From Lachnotalea sp. AF33-28 (GTDB lineage Bacteria > Bacillota > Clostridia > Lachnospirales > Lachnospiraceae), in NCBI RefSeq assembly GCF_003477885.1, contig NZ_QUEE01000008.1, positions 203,149-267,148 on the forward strand: a DNA stretch of 64,000 bases, in the 5' to 3' direction. A model generated the notes under the pieces. That model had not been told where the DNA came from. It did no database searches and saw only the letters and a program-made list of their open reading frames with translations. Shown in pieces: positions 34,172 through 42,804 of this stretch. The translations under genes and the position numbers were made by a program. Within the stretch, counting starts at the first letter, position 1. Each line of letters starts with the position of its first letter.

Positions 34172-35248
34172 TTAGAAAGAAATATCCAGTCCGAATCCGG
34201 GCTGATCAAGCAGAGTGAAGCGGTCGTTCACTCTGGTGAATCCGCCGTTCATGCCGGTCTGCTCATCCTCATAGAAGAGGAAACTGTCACAGTCGGCCTC
34301 GGTGATATTTTTCTTGGAAGCCACCAGGCTGACGCCTGCGGTGGTGGCCAGCTTGGTCTCCATCATGCAGCCCACCATGCAGGTGACGCCGTAAGCTTCG
34401 GCGATGGAGTTGATCTGGCTTGCGCGGAAGAGGCCGCCGCACTTCATCAGCTTGATATTCAGTATATCCGCACAGCCGTACTTGCAGGCTCTGGCGGCAT
34501 CGATGTGATTGTGAATGGACTCATCCAGCATCACTTTGATGCCGTTTACTTTGCTTCTTATGTAGGCGGAACCGTCAAAATCCCAATGAGGAAGGCACTG
34601 CTCCACAGCCTCGATGCCATACTGACGAAATTCTGTCAGAGCATAGACCGCATCGGCCACATCGTATCCCTGATTGGCATCTACGCGCAGGCGGATATCG
34701 GGGCCTACCGCTTCACGGATCAGCTTCATGGCCCGGACATCTTCCTTCACATTGATGCCGGCCTTGATCTTTAAGATATGGAAGCCGTCTTCCTCCACAT
34801 GTCTCTTTGCTTCCGCCGCCATCTTCTCCGGAGCGTTGATGCCGATCGTGATATCGTTCTGAACGCTGTTAGAATAGCCGCCCAGCACCTTATAGACGGG
34901 CTGTCCCATCAGTTTTCCCTTGATGTCATACATGGCCAGGTCCACCGCACATTTTGCGGAGCCGTTGCCCAGGATGCAGCCGTCCATCAGGCTGTGGATG
35001 GCTTCGATATCCAGAGGGTCCATACCGATTAAGCCGGGCTTTAACATATTGAGCACACTGACCACGCTGTCAGAAGTTTCACCGGTTACGAATGCGATCG
35101 GAGCCGCTTCGCCGTAGCCGTCAATTCCCATATCCGTGGATACCTTAATCAGAATATTTTCCGAATAGCTGATTTCTGCGAATGCTACGCGGAAGGGCTC
35201 TGTCAGGTTGATCCGCACCTTTTCTATTTTGATGTCTGTGATCTTCAT
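34172..35248 (-). CDS. Dipeptide epimerase-like enzyme (enolase superfamily, MLE subgroup)
   Basis: About 358 residues from the ATG at 35248, preceded by CAGGTGGG. It has the capping domain and barrel of muconate-lactonizing enzymes, with catalytic Lys in HILKIKAG (KxK), metal ligands in RVDANQGY and near AVEQCLPHWD, and a second catalytic Lys in DILNIKLMKCGG. This arrangement matches L-Ala-D/L-Glu and related dipeptide epimerases, which process murein-derived or other peptides. Its place beside a peptide importer and peptidases supports that role. Substrate specificity cannot be read directly. Confidence 0.85.
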   Translation of the reverse strand: MKITDIKIEKVRINLTEPFRVAFAEISYSENILIKVSTDMGIDGYGEAAPIAFVTGETSDSVVSVLNMLKPGLIGMDPLDIEAIHSLMDGCILGNGSAKCAVDLAMYDIKGKLMGQPVYKVLGGYSNSVQNDITIGINAPEKMAAEAKRHVEEDGFHILKIKAGINVKEDVRAMKLIREAVGPDIRLRVDANQGYDVADAVYALTEFRQYGIEAVEQCLPHWDFDGSAYIRSKVNGIKVMLDESIHNHIDAARACKYGCADILNIKLMKCGGLFRASQINSIAEAYGVTCMVGCMMETKLATTAGVSLVASKKNITEADCDSFLFYEDEQTGMNGGFTRVNDRFTLLDQPGFGLDISF

Positions 35249-35368
35249 TGATTTTCCCACCTGTCCTTCTTGATATTCGTGCCGCGGCAGCCGGAAAGAA
35301 CCGCCGGGTATATAATGATATTATACTATTAAAGAGAAAGGCCGGCTATTGATTTTTTTTCATGATGG

Positions 35369-36103
35369 TCATTCCGCGCGGCCTGCACTGCTGCAATTTA
35401 AAGCAGCCGCGCGTATAAATGCCTGAAAGATGGCGGCGGAATCCGCGTCATGCTTCCACAGCCCCTCCGGATGCCACTGCACGCCCAGTATAAACTTTTT
35501 GCCCGGCATGCTGATGGCCTCGATCAGTCTGTCCTGCGCATATGCGTCAGCCTGAAAACCTTTCCCCAGCGCGCGGACGGCCTGGTGGTGGTGGCTGTTG
35601 ACCGCTATCCTGTCTTTCTTTAGGATATCCCAAAGCAGGGTGCCTGCCTGCGGGCAGATATGGTGGGATGCGACACTGCTTTTGGATGCCTGGCTGTGCT
35701 GCTGGGTGGTGGAATACTGGGAGCAAATGTCCTGGTAGATATCCCCTCCCATGGCGATATTCATCACCTGGATGCCGCGGCAGATCCCCAGCACTGGTTT
35801 GTCAGCCTTTACAAGCTCAGGAAACAGCCGCAGTTCCAGATCGTCCCGCAGAGAAGATACGGCGCCGCATCCGGCTCGGGTCTCTTCACCGAAGATCAGA
35901 GGGTTTACATCTGGGCCGCCGGTGAACAGAAAACCGTCAAAGAGTCCTGCGACAGCTTGCAGTTCCTCATCCGACAGCGTTAACGGAAGTATGACGGGGG
36001 TGCCCCCGGCCGCGCTCACTGCATCCGTATAGGTGGGATTCATCCGAAGAAAATCGCCCTCCAGATCATAGGATGGTGTGAGGGCTATGATTGGTTTTTT
36101 CAT
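35369..36103 (-). CDS. Class I glutamine-amidotransferase-like peptidase C26 (gamma-glutamyl hydrolase type)
   Basis: A 244-residue enzyme with the nucleophile motif GICRGIQVMNIAMGG (Cys in the elbow) and the catalytic QWHPEG near the C-terminus. This matches PuuD/gamma-glutamyl-GABA hydrolases, which cleave gamma-glutamyl amide bonds. Preceded by GGAGGCAAACTTAT. In this cluster a role in breaking gamma-D-glutamyl or gamma-glutamyl bonds of imported peptides is attractive but inferred. It lies upstream of the epimerase gene and in the same direction. Confidence 0.9.
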   Translation of the reverse strand: MKKPIIALTPSYDLEGDFLRMNPTYTDAVSAAGGTPVILPLTLSDEELQAVAGLFDGFLFTGGPDVNPLIFGEETRAGCGAVSSLRDDLELRLFPELVKADKPVLGICRGIQVMNIAMGGDIYQDICSQYSTTQQHSQASKSSVASHHICPQAGTLLWDILKKDRIAVNSHHHQAVRALGKGFQADAYAQDRLIEAISMPGKKFILGVQWHPEGLWKHDADSAAIFQAFIRAAALNCSSAGRAE

Positions 36104-36148
36104 ATAAGTTTGCCTCCTTGGGATCTGAATCAGTCTGATGATATGGAA

Positions 36149-36190
36149 ACTGCCGCACAGGAAATCAAGATGATCACACGGTGCGGCAGT
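36149..36190 (-). terminator. Weak terminator of the glycosyltransferase gene
   Basis: ACTGCCGCAC (36149-36158) and GTGCGGCAGT (36181-36190) pair perfectly with a 22-base loop, directly after the minus-strand stop at 36194. The following T-run is poor. Confidence 0.5.
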
Positions 36191-36193
36191 GCC

Positions 36194-37219
36194 TTAATTA
36201 AATCCGTACAGTTTCTGTGCCAGCATATACCCCCAGCTCACGATCCGGCGCCCAGCCTTTCCGGGCAGATGCAGCGCGATTCCCAGAGGTGAATGCATGA
36301 ATTTTTTGTAGACCGCAGGATTCTTCTTTTTCAGATAGTTCCATACAGCGTCCTTCTTTACCAGATTCTCCTCCAGGCCGGAGCGGATGCAGAGCACTGA
36401 GGAGATGGTGGTAATGATGTTGAGATAGCTTAACATATAGTGGTCCAGCTTGTCGGAGCCAATGTCCCCGGCGGACTGCGTATAGCAGTCGATCATCAGC
36501 CGGTTGACCTTTAACTGCTGATCTATGCGGGAGATCATAACCTTTTCGTTAACGGATTGGTCCTCTCTGCCGATAAAATAGTGGTAGAAGTCCACATCCA
36601 GATAATACATGTTTTTCACATAAGGAAACGGCTGGAATACGAAAATATTATCCACATAAAAAGTATGTTTGGGAAGCTGCAGCCCGCAGTCGCGCAACAG
36701 CTGTGTGCGGTAGATCACGGAATGCATGAGGATGTATTTGCCGATGGGGAACTTATGGATCTCATCCCAGGTAAACAGGCGTCCTGCCGGCAGCAGCCTG
36801 CGGTACTGCATTACCATCTTATTGGTAACGCCCTGTTTATCGTATACATAGTTGGAGAGCAGCATATCCAGCTCCCAGCCCTCATTTATGCTGTCGCGCA
36901 TCACATCCAGAAGGCGCAGATAAGCGTCTTCATCCACCCAGTCGTCGCTGTCCACCACTTTGAAATAAACCCCGGACGCATTTGCGAGACCGGTATTCAC
37001 CGCACCGCCGTGGCCGGCATTTTCCTGATGAATCGCACGGACGATGGAGGGATAGTTTTCTGCATAGCTGTCGGCTATTTTTGCGGTATTGTCCTTTGCG
37101 GAGCCGTCATCGACGATCAGGATTTCCACTTCCTCCCCTCCGGCAAGCAGAGACTGGATGCAGTGCTCCATATAGTCTGCGGAATTGTAACACGGAATCG
37201 CTACGGATAGTAATTTCAC
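36194..37219 (-). CDS. Glycosyltransferase family 2
   Basis: A 341-residue GT-A enzyme: LLSVAIPCYNSADYMEHCIQ at the start, the nucleotide-binding ILIVDDGSAKDNT, and the DxD-type metal site VVDSDDWVDEDAY near residue 92. The C-terminal part has no membrane anchor. It is probably a peripheral enzyme adding sugars to a surface polymer or glycolipid. No other polysaccharide genes flank it. GGAGGAAGATTG precedes the start. Confidence 0.92.
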   Translation of the reverse strand: MKLLSVAIPCYNSADYMEHCIQSLLAGGEEVEILIVDDGSAKDNTAKIADSYAENYPSIVRAIHQENAGHGGAVNTGLANASGVYFKVVDSDDWVDEDAYLRLLDVMRDSINEGWELDMLLSNYVYDKQGVTNKMVMQYRRLLPAGRLFTWDEIHKFPIGKYILMHSVIYRTQLLRDCGLQLPKHTFYVDNIFVFQPFPYVKNMYYLDVDFYHYFIGREDQSVNEKVMISRIDQQLKVNRLMIDCYTQSAGDIGSDKLDHYMLSYLNIITTISSVLCIRSGLEENLVKKDAVWNYLKKKNPAVYKKFMHSPLGIALHLPGKAGRRIVSWGYMLAQKLYGFN

Positions 37220-37347
37220 AATCTTCCTCCTATAATATATGACATCATGTTATTTATATGCTGCCACCGACCGTCAGATCGATGAGCGCTATATGCCTAT
37301 GTTAGCCATTATATAGCTTTTGGCAGGGGCTTTCAAGGCGGCAATTC

Positions 37348-38154
37348 TTAAATATTTTTGACTTTCAGCTGCAACTGTGTGAGGTATTCCGCCCGGTTGC
37401 CGGTGGTATGGATGTCCACCCAGACAAGCTCCAGCAGATCCCCATCCGCTTTTAGGCGGGCTTCTTCCAGATAAGAGAGCAGCAGAGGGATGCATCTGGC
37501 GTTGCCATCCGTGTAATCCCCCCGGTATGCGATTGCCAGATAATTGCCCTCCGGCAGCAGCTCATCGCCGTCGGGATGCATGGCGAATACGCTGTGATAG
37601 TGATGCAGGTGATGGTTCCGGACATTTTCCATCGTGATCATGGAGCCGATCTGCCGGTTTCCGATGAAATAAAAAGTACCGGGATGCGCTTCCTGCAGCC
37701 TGCGCACCAGAAAATCCATATCCGCGTCCCTGGAAAAGGGTTCGTGCAGGCAGAAACAGGGGCGCGCAGGCATACGCAGCATCTGTACCTGATCCAGGGG
37801 CAGCGTCTTCGCGTCGCGGAAGGTGGTGAGGCGCCTGGTTACGCTGTCTCTGCAGTCCTTAAGAAATGCTTCCTGACGGCGGATATATTCGAGCTCTTTT
37901 TCCAGTATTTCTATGGTGCTGTCCACATTCCTGTTTTTGAAATAGGCGGCGATGTCCTCCATCGGGAAATCCAGCTGCCGCAATTCCCGGATCACATTGA
38001 GCTTCCAGGTATCGGAGGTGGTATAGAGCCTGTATCCGTTATCCGCTCTTTGCGGAGTGAGGATGCCAAGCTCCTCATAATAGCGGATGGTATGGGGGGA
38101 TAGATGATAGAGCGCGGCGATCTCGCCGATGGAGTAGAATTCTTTCATTTTCAA
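37348..38154 (-). CDS. MerR-family multidrug-type regulator with effector-binding domain
   Basis: A 268-residue regulator: MerR winged helix (YSIGEIAALYHLSPHTIRYY, then GILTPQRADNGYRLY), a dimerising coiled coil at about 80-115, and a C-terminal GyrI/BmrR-like effector domain with pattern FYFIGNRQIGSMI and ALAYRGDY-type (here AIAYRGDYTD). It is divergent from a MATE exporter gene, whose promoter has the stretched spacer that MerR proteins act on. It probably senses a bulky hydrophobic compound. Confidence 0.92.
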   Translation of the reverse strand: MKMKEFYSIGEIAALYHLSPHTIRYYEELGILTPQRADNGYRLYTTSDTWKLNVIRELRQLDFPMEDIAAYFKNRNVDSTIEILEKELEYIRRQEAFLKDCRDSVTRRLTTFRDAKTLPLDQVQMLRMPARPCFCLHEPFSRDADMDFLVRRLQEAHPGTFYFIGNRQIGSMITMENVRNHHLHHYHSVFAMHPDGDELLPEGNYLAIAYRGDYTDGNARCIPLLLSYLEEARLKADGDLLELVWVDIHTTGNRAEYLTQLQLKVKNI

Positions 38155-38241
38155 CCTTTCTTCTCTGGAAGGTCAGAGTATTGCTGCTTTATCGGCAGCC
38201 GTGAATAGAAATCATCAAACGGGACATCAAATAAAAAAGAC

Positions 38242-38272
38242 TTGACTTTACCACCATGGTAAGGTTTAAAAT
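38242..38272 (+). promoter_or_regulatory. MerR-type promoter of the MATE gene
   Basis: TTGACT (38242-38247) and TAAAAT (38267-38272) are 19 bases apart, too far for optimal sigma-A use but diagnostic of MerR-controlled promoters. The spacer contains the dyad TTACCACCATGGTAA (38248-38262). The activator is encoded divergently. Confidence 0.85.
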
Positions 38273-38402
38273 GATAAATGTCAAGAGGAAAAGTTTTTCC
38301 AGTGCGTTTTTTGGCGCCGCAGCGTAAGAACCGCTGCGGGATCCATGATTGTGTTCATTTGAAAAAGCGTAGTGGAAAGGCTTCGAATGGAGGGAAAGCA
38401 TT

Positions 38403-39761
38403 ATGAAGCAAAGTAAAAGTTTAAAAAAAGATCTGATACGTTATGTGATTCCCACGGTGATGTCACTGTGGGTGTTCACCCTGTATTCCATGGTGGACGG
38501 TATTTTCGTGGCCCGCGGTGCCGGTGAGCTGGCATTGGCCTCGGTAAATATCTCCATACCGTATATTAATTTTATCTTCGCCCTGTCGCTGATTTTTTCA
38601 GTGGGGGCTTCCACGATGATTTCCATCTCCTTCGGGCGTGGGGATAAGGAGAAGGCTAACCGTATATTTTCTATGAATACCATAGTGTTAGTCATTGCGG
38701 CGGTCACTATGGCGGTCCTGTCGCTGATCTTACTGCCGCAGCTGGCGAATTTTCTGGGAGCTACCGATGCCACCAGGGGCATGGTGATGGAGTATCTGCG
38801 TTATATCCTGCTTTTTTCGCCCTGTTATATTATTTCCTACTCATTTGAGATACTGGTAAAGGTGGATGGCTATCCGCAGCTGGCCACCAAAACCGTGATC
38901 TTAGGCGCGCTGACCAACTGTGTGCTGGATTACCTGTTCGTAATCGTGTGGAAACAGGGGGTGGCCGGCGCAGCCATCGCTACGGGGCTGTCACAAATGC
39001 TGACGGTGCTGGTTTACCTGAAGCATTTTCTTGGTAAGAAGTCAAAGCTGTCTTTTGTAAAGTGCAGACCCAGGCTGTCCGTATATAGGAGCATGATTCC
39101 CCTGGGACTTTCCGACGGTTTTACGGAACTGTCCAGCGGAATCGTGATCTTTATGTTTAACCATGTGGTGCTTTCCGTAGCCGGTGACCAGGGAGTGGCC
39201 TGCTATACCATCGCCGCTTATGTCAACTCCCTTGTGGTGATGACCATGGTGGGCGTATCCCAGGGCATGCAGCCACTGGTCGGCTTTCATTATGGCAAAG
39301 AGGACAGGAAGGCCTGCCGCAGCCTGTACCGCTATGCTTTGATCGCAGTGCTGCTTTTATCCGCAGCGTCCTTTGCGGTGGTGAATCTGTTTGCGGGAGG
39401 AATCGTGTCCCTGTTTCTGGAGGAGGGAAGCAGCCAGATCTTTGCAGAAGCCGTGGGGGCGGTGAAATTGTTCTCGTTCTCATTCCTTGTGGTGGGATAC
39501 AACGTGGTAACCGCGGGTTACTATGCGGCTACGGAGCGGCCGACCCAGTCCCTGATCATATCCGTGGGCAGAGGCCTGGTGCTTTTGGCGGCCAGCCTGT
39601 TTCCGATGGCATATTTCTTCGGCATCAACGGGATCTGGCTCGCGACGCTGGTATCGGAAAGCGCCTGCCTGCTGCTGGTATTTGCGGTTGGCAGGGTCAG
39701 CAGCAGAAGAAAAAATTTAAGAAACGCTCAAAACACTATTCCCCTGTCCCAAAACTCATGA
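38403..39761 (+). CDS. MATE-family efflux transporter
   Basis: A 452-residue exporter with twelve membrane segments in two similar halves. The N-terminal pattern (VIPTVMSLWVFTLYSMVDGIFVARGAGELALASV, in part: YSMVDGIFVARGAGELALA) and the second-half IVIFMFNHVVLSVAGDQGVA are typical of MATE proteins that use Na+ or H+ to expel drugs. GGAGGGAAAGCATT precedes the start. The leader of about 120 bases contains a GCGCCGCAGCG/CGCTGCG hairpin at about 38310-38340. Confidence 0.94.
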   Translation: MKQSKSLKKDLIRYVIPTVMSLWVFTLYSMVDGIFVARGAGELALASVNISIPYINFIFALSLIFSVGASTMISISFGRGDKEKANRIFSMNTIVLVIAAVTMAVLSLILLPQLANFLGATDATRGMVMEYLRYILLFSPCYIISYSFEILVKVDGYPQLATKTVILGALTNCVLDYLFVIVWKQGVAGAAIATGLSQMLTVLVYLKHFLGKKSKLSFVKCRPRLSVYRSMIPLGLSDGFTELSSGIVIFMFNHVVLSVAGDQGVACYTIAAYVNSLVVMTMVGVSQGMQPLVGFHYGKEDRKACRSLYRYALIAVLLLSAASFAVVNLFAGGIVSLFLEEGSSQIFAEAVGAVKLFSFSFLVVGYNVVTAGYYAATERPTQSLIISVGRGLVLLAASLFPMAYFFGINGIWLATLVSESACLLLVFAVGRVSSRRKNLRNAQNTIPLSQNS

Positions 39762-39864
39762 TAGAATAGAGAATGATTAGTGTGCTGTTAGACTATTACG
39801 TAAGCGTGTCAGTACACTGGAAGCCCGAGGGCGGGATTCTTTATATTTATGGGAGGGAAAAAGT

Positions 39865-40743
39865 ATGCTGTATGGAGCATTGGAAGCGGGCGGCACGAAG
39901 ATGGTGTGTGCGGTCGGCAAAGAAGACGGAACAATATTGGAGCAGGTATCCATTCCAACCACCACTCCGGAAGAGACGCTGCCCAAGATTATCGAGTATT
40001 TTAAGGACAAGGATATCGCGTCACTCGGTGTGGCTGCGTTCGGTCCGGTGGATGTCAATCCGACTTCCGAAACTTACGGATATATCCTGGATACACCGAA
40101 ACTGCCATGGAGGAATTATAACCTGCTGGGAGCCCTTCGGGAGGGTCTGCATCTTCCTATGGGACTGGATACCGATGTGAACGGGTCCTGCCTGGGGGAG
40201 ATGACCTTTGGGTGTGCCAGGGGACTCGACAATGTGCTGTACCTTACTTTCGGCACGGGCGTCGGCGCCGGCATAGCCATCGGCGGACAGCTGCTGCATG
40301 GCATGCTGCATCCGGAGGCGGGGCATATACTCATGCCAAGACATCCGGAGGATACTTATGAGGGTAAGTGCCCCTATCATAAGACCTGTCTGGAAGGCAT
40401 GGCCGCAGGCCCCGCGATTGAAGCGCGCTGGGGGGATAAGGCTAAAAATCTGGCGGACCGTGACGAGGTATGGGAGATGGAGAGCTGGTATATCGCTCAG
40501 GCCCTTGTCAACTATATACTGACACTTTCTCCCAGAAAGATCATACTGGGCGGCGGCGTCATGCATCAGGAACAGCTGTTTCCTCTGATCCGCAGCAAGG
40601 TGACGGAATTTTTGAACGGCTACCTGAATACGAAGGAGTTAAAGGATATGGACAGTTACATCGTTCCCAGCAGCCTGCACGACGATCAGGGGATTATGGG
40701 ATGCGTGGAGCTGGCTAAGAGGGCACTGACGGTTTCTGCCTGA
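39865..40743 (+). CDS. ROK-family sugar kinase, fructokinase-like
   Basis: A 292-residue kinase. N-terminal ATP site GALEAGGTKMVCAVG, the DTDVNGSCLGE catalytic region (Asp in VNGSCLGE context), LTFGTGVGAGIAI, and the zinc motif in GHILMPRHPEDTYEGKCPYH (His-x9-Cys-x2-His-x4-Cys). This is the layout of fructokinases of the ROK family, which phosphorylate fructose or related sugars. GGGAGGGAAAAAGT precedes the start. It stands as a single gene between a MATE transporter and a repeat region. Confidence 0.9.
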   Translation: MLYGALEAGGTKMVCAVGKEDGTILEQVSIPTTTPEETLPKIIEYFKDKDIASLGVAAFGPVDVNPTSETYGYILDTPKLPWRNYNLLGALREGLHLPMGLDTDVNGSCLGEMTFGCARGLDNVLYLTFGTGVGAGIAIGGQLLHGMLHPEAGHILMPRHPEDTYEGKCPYHKTCLEGMAAGPAIEARWGDKAKNLADRDEVWEMESWYIAQALVNYILTLSPRKIILGGGVMHQEQLFPLIRSKVTEFLNGYLNTKELKDMDSYIVPSSLHDDQGIMGCVELAKRALTVSA

Positions 40744-40770
40744 AAATTGAATGATAGGGTTGAGTTTATC

Positions 40771-40810
40771 GGCTGCCGAACAGCTTTTTGATTTTTGCTG
40801 TTCGGCAGCC
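40771..40810 (+). terminator. Terminator of the ROK kinase gene
   Basis: Perfect 14 bp arms GGCTGCCGAACAGC (40771-40784) and its complement (40797-40810) enclose a T-rich loop. The loop rather than the downstream side holds the T-run, so it may work better on the minus strand or as part of the neighbouring repeat. Confidence 0.6.
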
Positions 40811-40826
40811 GTGAATGGTTTTTAAT

Positions 40827-40946
40827 GTGTTACTATTTACAATTGCCGTAAACGTCCCGCGCATAGCGGGGCAGAGTATAGTCCCCATAGGGACGCGCTC
40901 TCGCTCCGTGAAGCGCTGCTTTACCGCCAACCGTGAATAGCAACAC
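40827..40946. repeat. Dispersed repeat copy B
   Basis: Terminal arms GTGTTACTATTTAC (40827-40840) and GTGAATAGCAACAC (40933-40946) pair with two mismatches. Inside, CGCTCTCGCTCCGTGAAGCG (40896-40915) is the exact complement of 7190-7209 in copy A. This sits in a 595-base gene-free stretch (40744-41338). The remainder of the gap has a tandem repeat and no coding potential I trust. Confidence 0.7.
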
Positions 40947-40972
40947 ATCCGATGAATCCGATGAAAATTTAC

Positions 40973-41008
40973 TGCGGATAATTCAAAATGTGCGGATAAT
41001 TCAAAATG
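40973..41008 (+). repeat. Tandem 18 bp repeat, two copies
   Basis: TGCGGATAATTCAAAATG occurs twice head to tail. It lies just past repeat copy B in the gene-free stretch; function unknown. Confidence 0.8.
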
Positions 41009-41338
41009 CCGCTTGCCGTATAAACAAAAGTATGATAACATAAGTTCCATCAGTACAATAAGATTTTTCATTTCTTTTCAGGAGCATTCTCCTGGACCGC
41101 GCGGCAGTTTCGGCCGCTTGATTCCCATTTAATTTGCAGCGATACAAGGGATTATTCTGCTCTTTTGGAGCCTTTTTCCCTGTATTAAGGCGCTCATCAT
41201 GCGCAAAAAACTTCGGCCTTTGGCGGATGAAATTGGGAGGATTGATAATGATAAAAATATAGGTAGTGAATCAGCAGTTTTATCGGCTGCCCCTTGCTTC
41301 GCGCTCACAATTCATGTAAAATAAAGGAGAGATAACAG

Positions 41339-42247
41339 ATGACTACAGTAAACAGAAAGTACAAAGACCGGTTATTCCGCATGGTATTCAGCAGCGGGGA
41401 GGCGCTGCTTGCGCTTTATAACGCCGTTTCCGGAAACAGCTGCACGGATCCGGATGAAATTGAGATTGTCACGCTGGACGATGTGATCTACATGGGCATG
41501 AAAAACGATGCCGCTTTTCTGATTGATGACATATTAAACCTGTATGAGCACCAGAGCACTAAAAATCCCAACATGCCTCTTCGGGGAGTGCTGTATATGG
41601 CCAATGAATACCGCCGGTATCTTGAAGAGTACAGGCTGAATATTTACGGCAGCAGCCTGATCCGGTTGCCGCTGCCGCAGTACTATGTCTTTTACAACGG
41701 GCGCGAAGAGGAACCGGACCGAACGGAACTTAAGATCTCGGATGCCTATTCGAAGAAATATTCGCAGCTTACGCCGTGTCTGGAATTTAAGGCTGTGATG
41801 CTCAATATCAATATTGGGCACAATCAGGAGTTGATGGAACACTGCCAAAAACTGAAAGAATATGCACAGTTTGTCGGAGAAGTGAGAAAGAGACTCGATA
41901 GGGGAGCGCGTTTGGAAGAAGCGGCAGATGAAGCCATAACCCATTGCATCAAAGAGGGGATTCTCGCGGAATTTCTGATCGCCCATAGAGCGGAGGTGAA
42001 TGAAGTGATTCTTACTGAATATGATGAACAGTTTCATATAGCCAGTGAAAAGGAGCTTAGCAGACAAGAGGGATTAGAGCAGGGATTAAATCAAGGGTTA
42101 GAGCAAGGAATAAAGGCTCTGATCGAAGCCTATGCAGAGTTAGGTATTCCGAGGAACAAAATAGTTGCAAAGCTGGAAGAAAAATTTTCACTTTCACAGG
42201 AAGCGTCTGAAGAGTATGTGGAAAAGTGGTTTTTGCCGGCCAAGTAA
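41339..42247 (+). CDS. Rpn-family recombination-promoting nuclease-like protein
   Basis: A 302-residue protein of the PD-(D/E)xK type often annotated as a putative transposase. It starts with NRKYKDRLFRMVFS, has LIDDILNLYEHQSTKNPNMP (the EHQS motif carrying the ExK-like core), YYVFYNGREEEPDR, and a C-terminal glutamine/glycine-rich helix with LEQGLNQGLEQG. Family members in Lachnospiraceae occur in many copies and some promote RecA-independent recombination. GGAGAGATAACAG precedes the start. It lies at the edge of the AT-rich region. Confidence 0.88.
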   Translation: MTTVNRKYKDRLFRMVFSSGEALLALYNAVSGNSCTDPDEIEIVTLDDVIYMGMKNDAAFLIDDILNLYEHQSTKNPNMPLRGVLYMANEYRRYLEEYRLNIYGSSLIRLPLPQYYVFYNGREEEPDRTELKISDAYSKKYSQLTPCLEFKAVMLNINIGHNQELMEHCQKLKEYAQFVGEVRKRLDRGARLEEAADEAITHCIKEGILAEFLIAHRAEVNEVILTEYDEQFHIASEKELSRQEGLEQGLNQGLEQGIKALIEAYAELGIPRNKIVAKLEEKFSLSQEASEEYVEKWFLPAK

Positions 42248-42411
42248 CTTATAAAGGGCTCAGACTGATCTCGTGAGGGTATCAGCCTGGGCTCGTATTT
42301 TTCCAGGGTATCAGCACCATGCTGAAATGCAAATGCTCTATTGGGATTTTGCTGCTTAATGCCTTGCACAGAATTGTTAGCATGATTTAATGCTGTAATC
42401 CAGTAGGAGAC

Positions 42412-42459
42412 TTGACATATTTAGATGATCTAGGTATAATATACTTAGATCATCTAAAT
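42412..42459 (+). promoter_or_regulatory. PadR promoter with paired operators
   Basis: TTGACA (42412-42417), 17 bases, TATAAT (42435-42440): an ideal sigma-A promoter. Two TAGATNATCTA sites (42422-42432 and 42446-42456) flank the -10 and together make a perfect 14 bp inverted repeat (42419-42432 with 42446-42459). They probably bind the PadR product, encoded 22 bases downstream. Confidence 0.8.
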
Positions 42460-42480
42460 ATATAAGCTTGGAGGAGAGAT

Positions 42481-42801
42481 ATGTATAAAGAGGTTACTAA
42501 TAATATGACTGCTCTTCTGGTAATGAGCATTATTGCGAAGGAAGATTTGTACGGATATGAAATTATAAAACGCCTGTCTGAGAAAAGTGAAAATGTTTTT
42601 GAGTTTAAAGAAGGAACGCTATATCCGGTGTTATACAAATTAGAACAACAGGGATTTGTAGGCAGTTATGAAAAAGTGGCTGAAAATGGGAAGAAAAGAA
42701 AATATTACAGCTTGTTAAAGAAGGGCAGAAAGGAACTGGAGTCCCAAAAATCAAAGTGGCTGACTTATGAAAACGCGGTTAAAAGGATTGTGGAGGGCTA
42801 G
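42481..42801 (+). CDS. PadR-family transcriptional regulator
   Basis: A 106-residue winged-helix protein: MTALLVMSIIAKEDLYGYEI, FKEGTLYPVLYKLEQQGFV and KKRKYYSLLKKGRKEL are standard PadR features. GGAGGAGAGAT precedes the start. It is followed four bases later by a HAAS-domain membrane gene, the usual partner of PadR in Firmicutes, and should repress this pair until a signal releases it. Confidence 0.94.
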   Translation: MYKEVTNNMTALLVMSIIAKEDLYGYEIIKRLSEKSENVFEFKEGTLYPVLYKLEQQGFVGSYEKVAENGKKRKYYSLLKKGRKELESQKSKWLTYENAVKRIVEG

Positions 42802-42804
42802 TGC

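Noticed and set aside
40973..41008. Start of a CRISPR array
   Set aside because: Only two 18 bp units directly adjacent with no spacers; no cas genes or larger array was seen anywhere.
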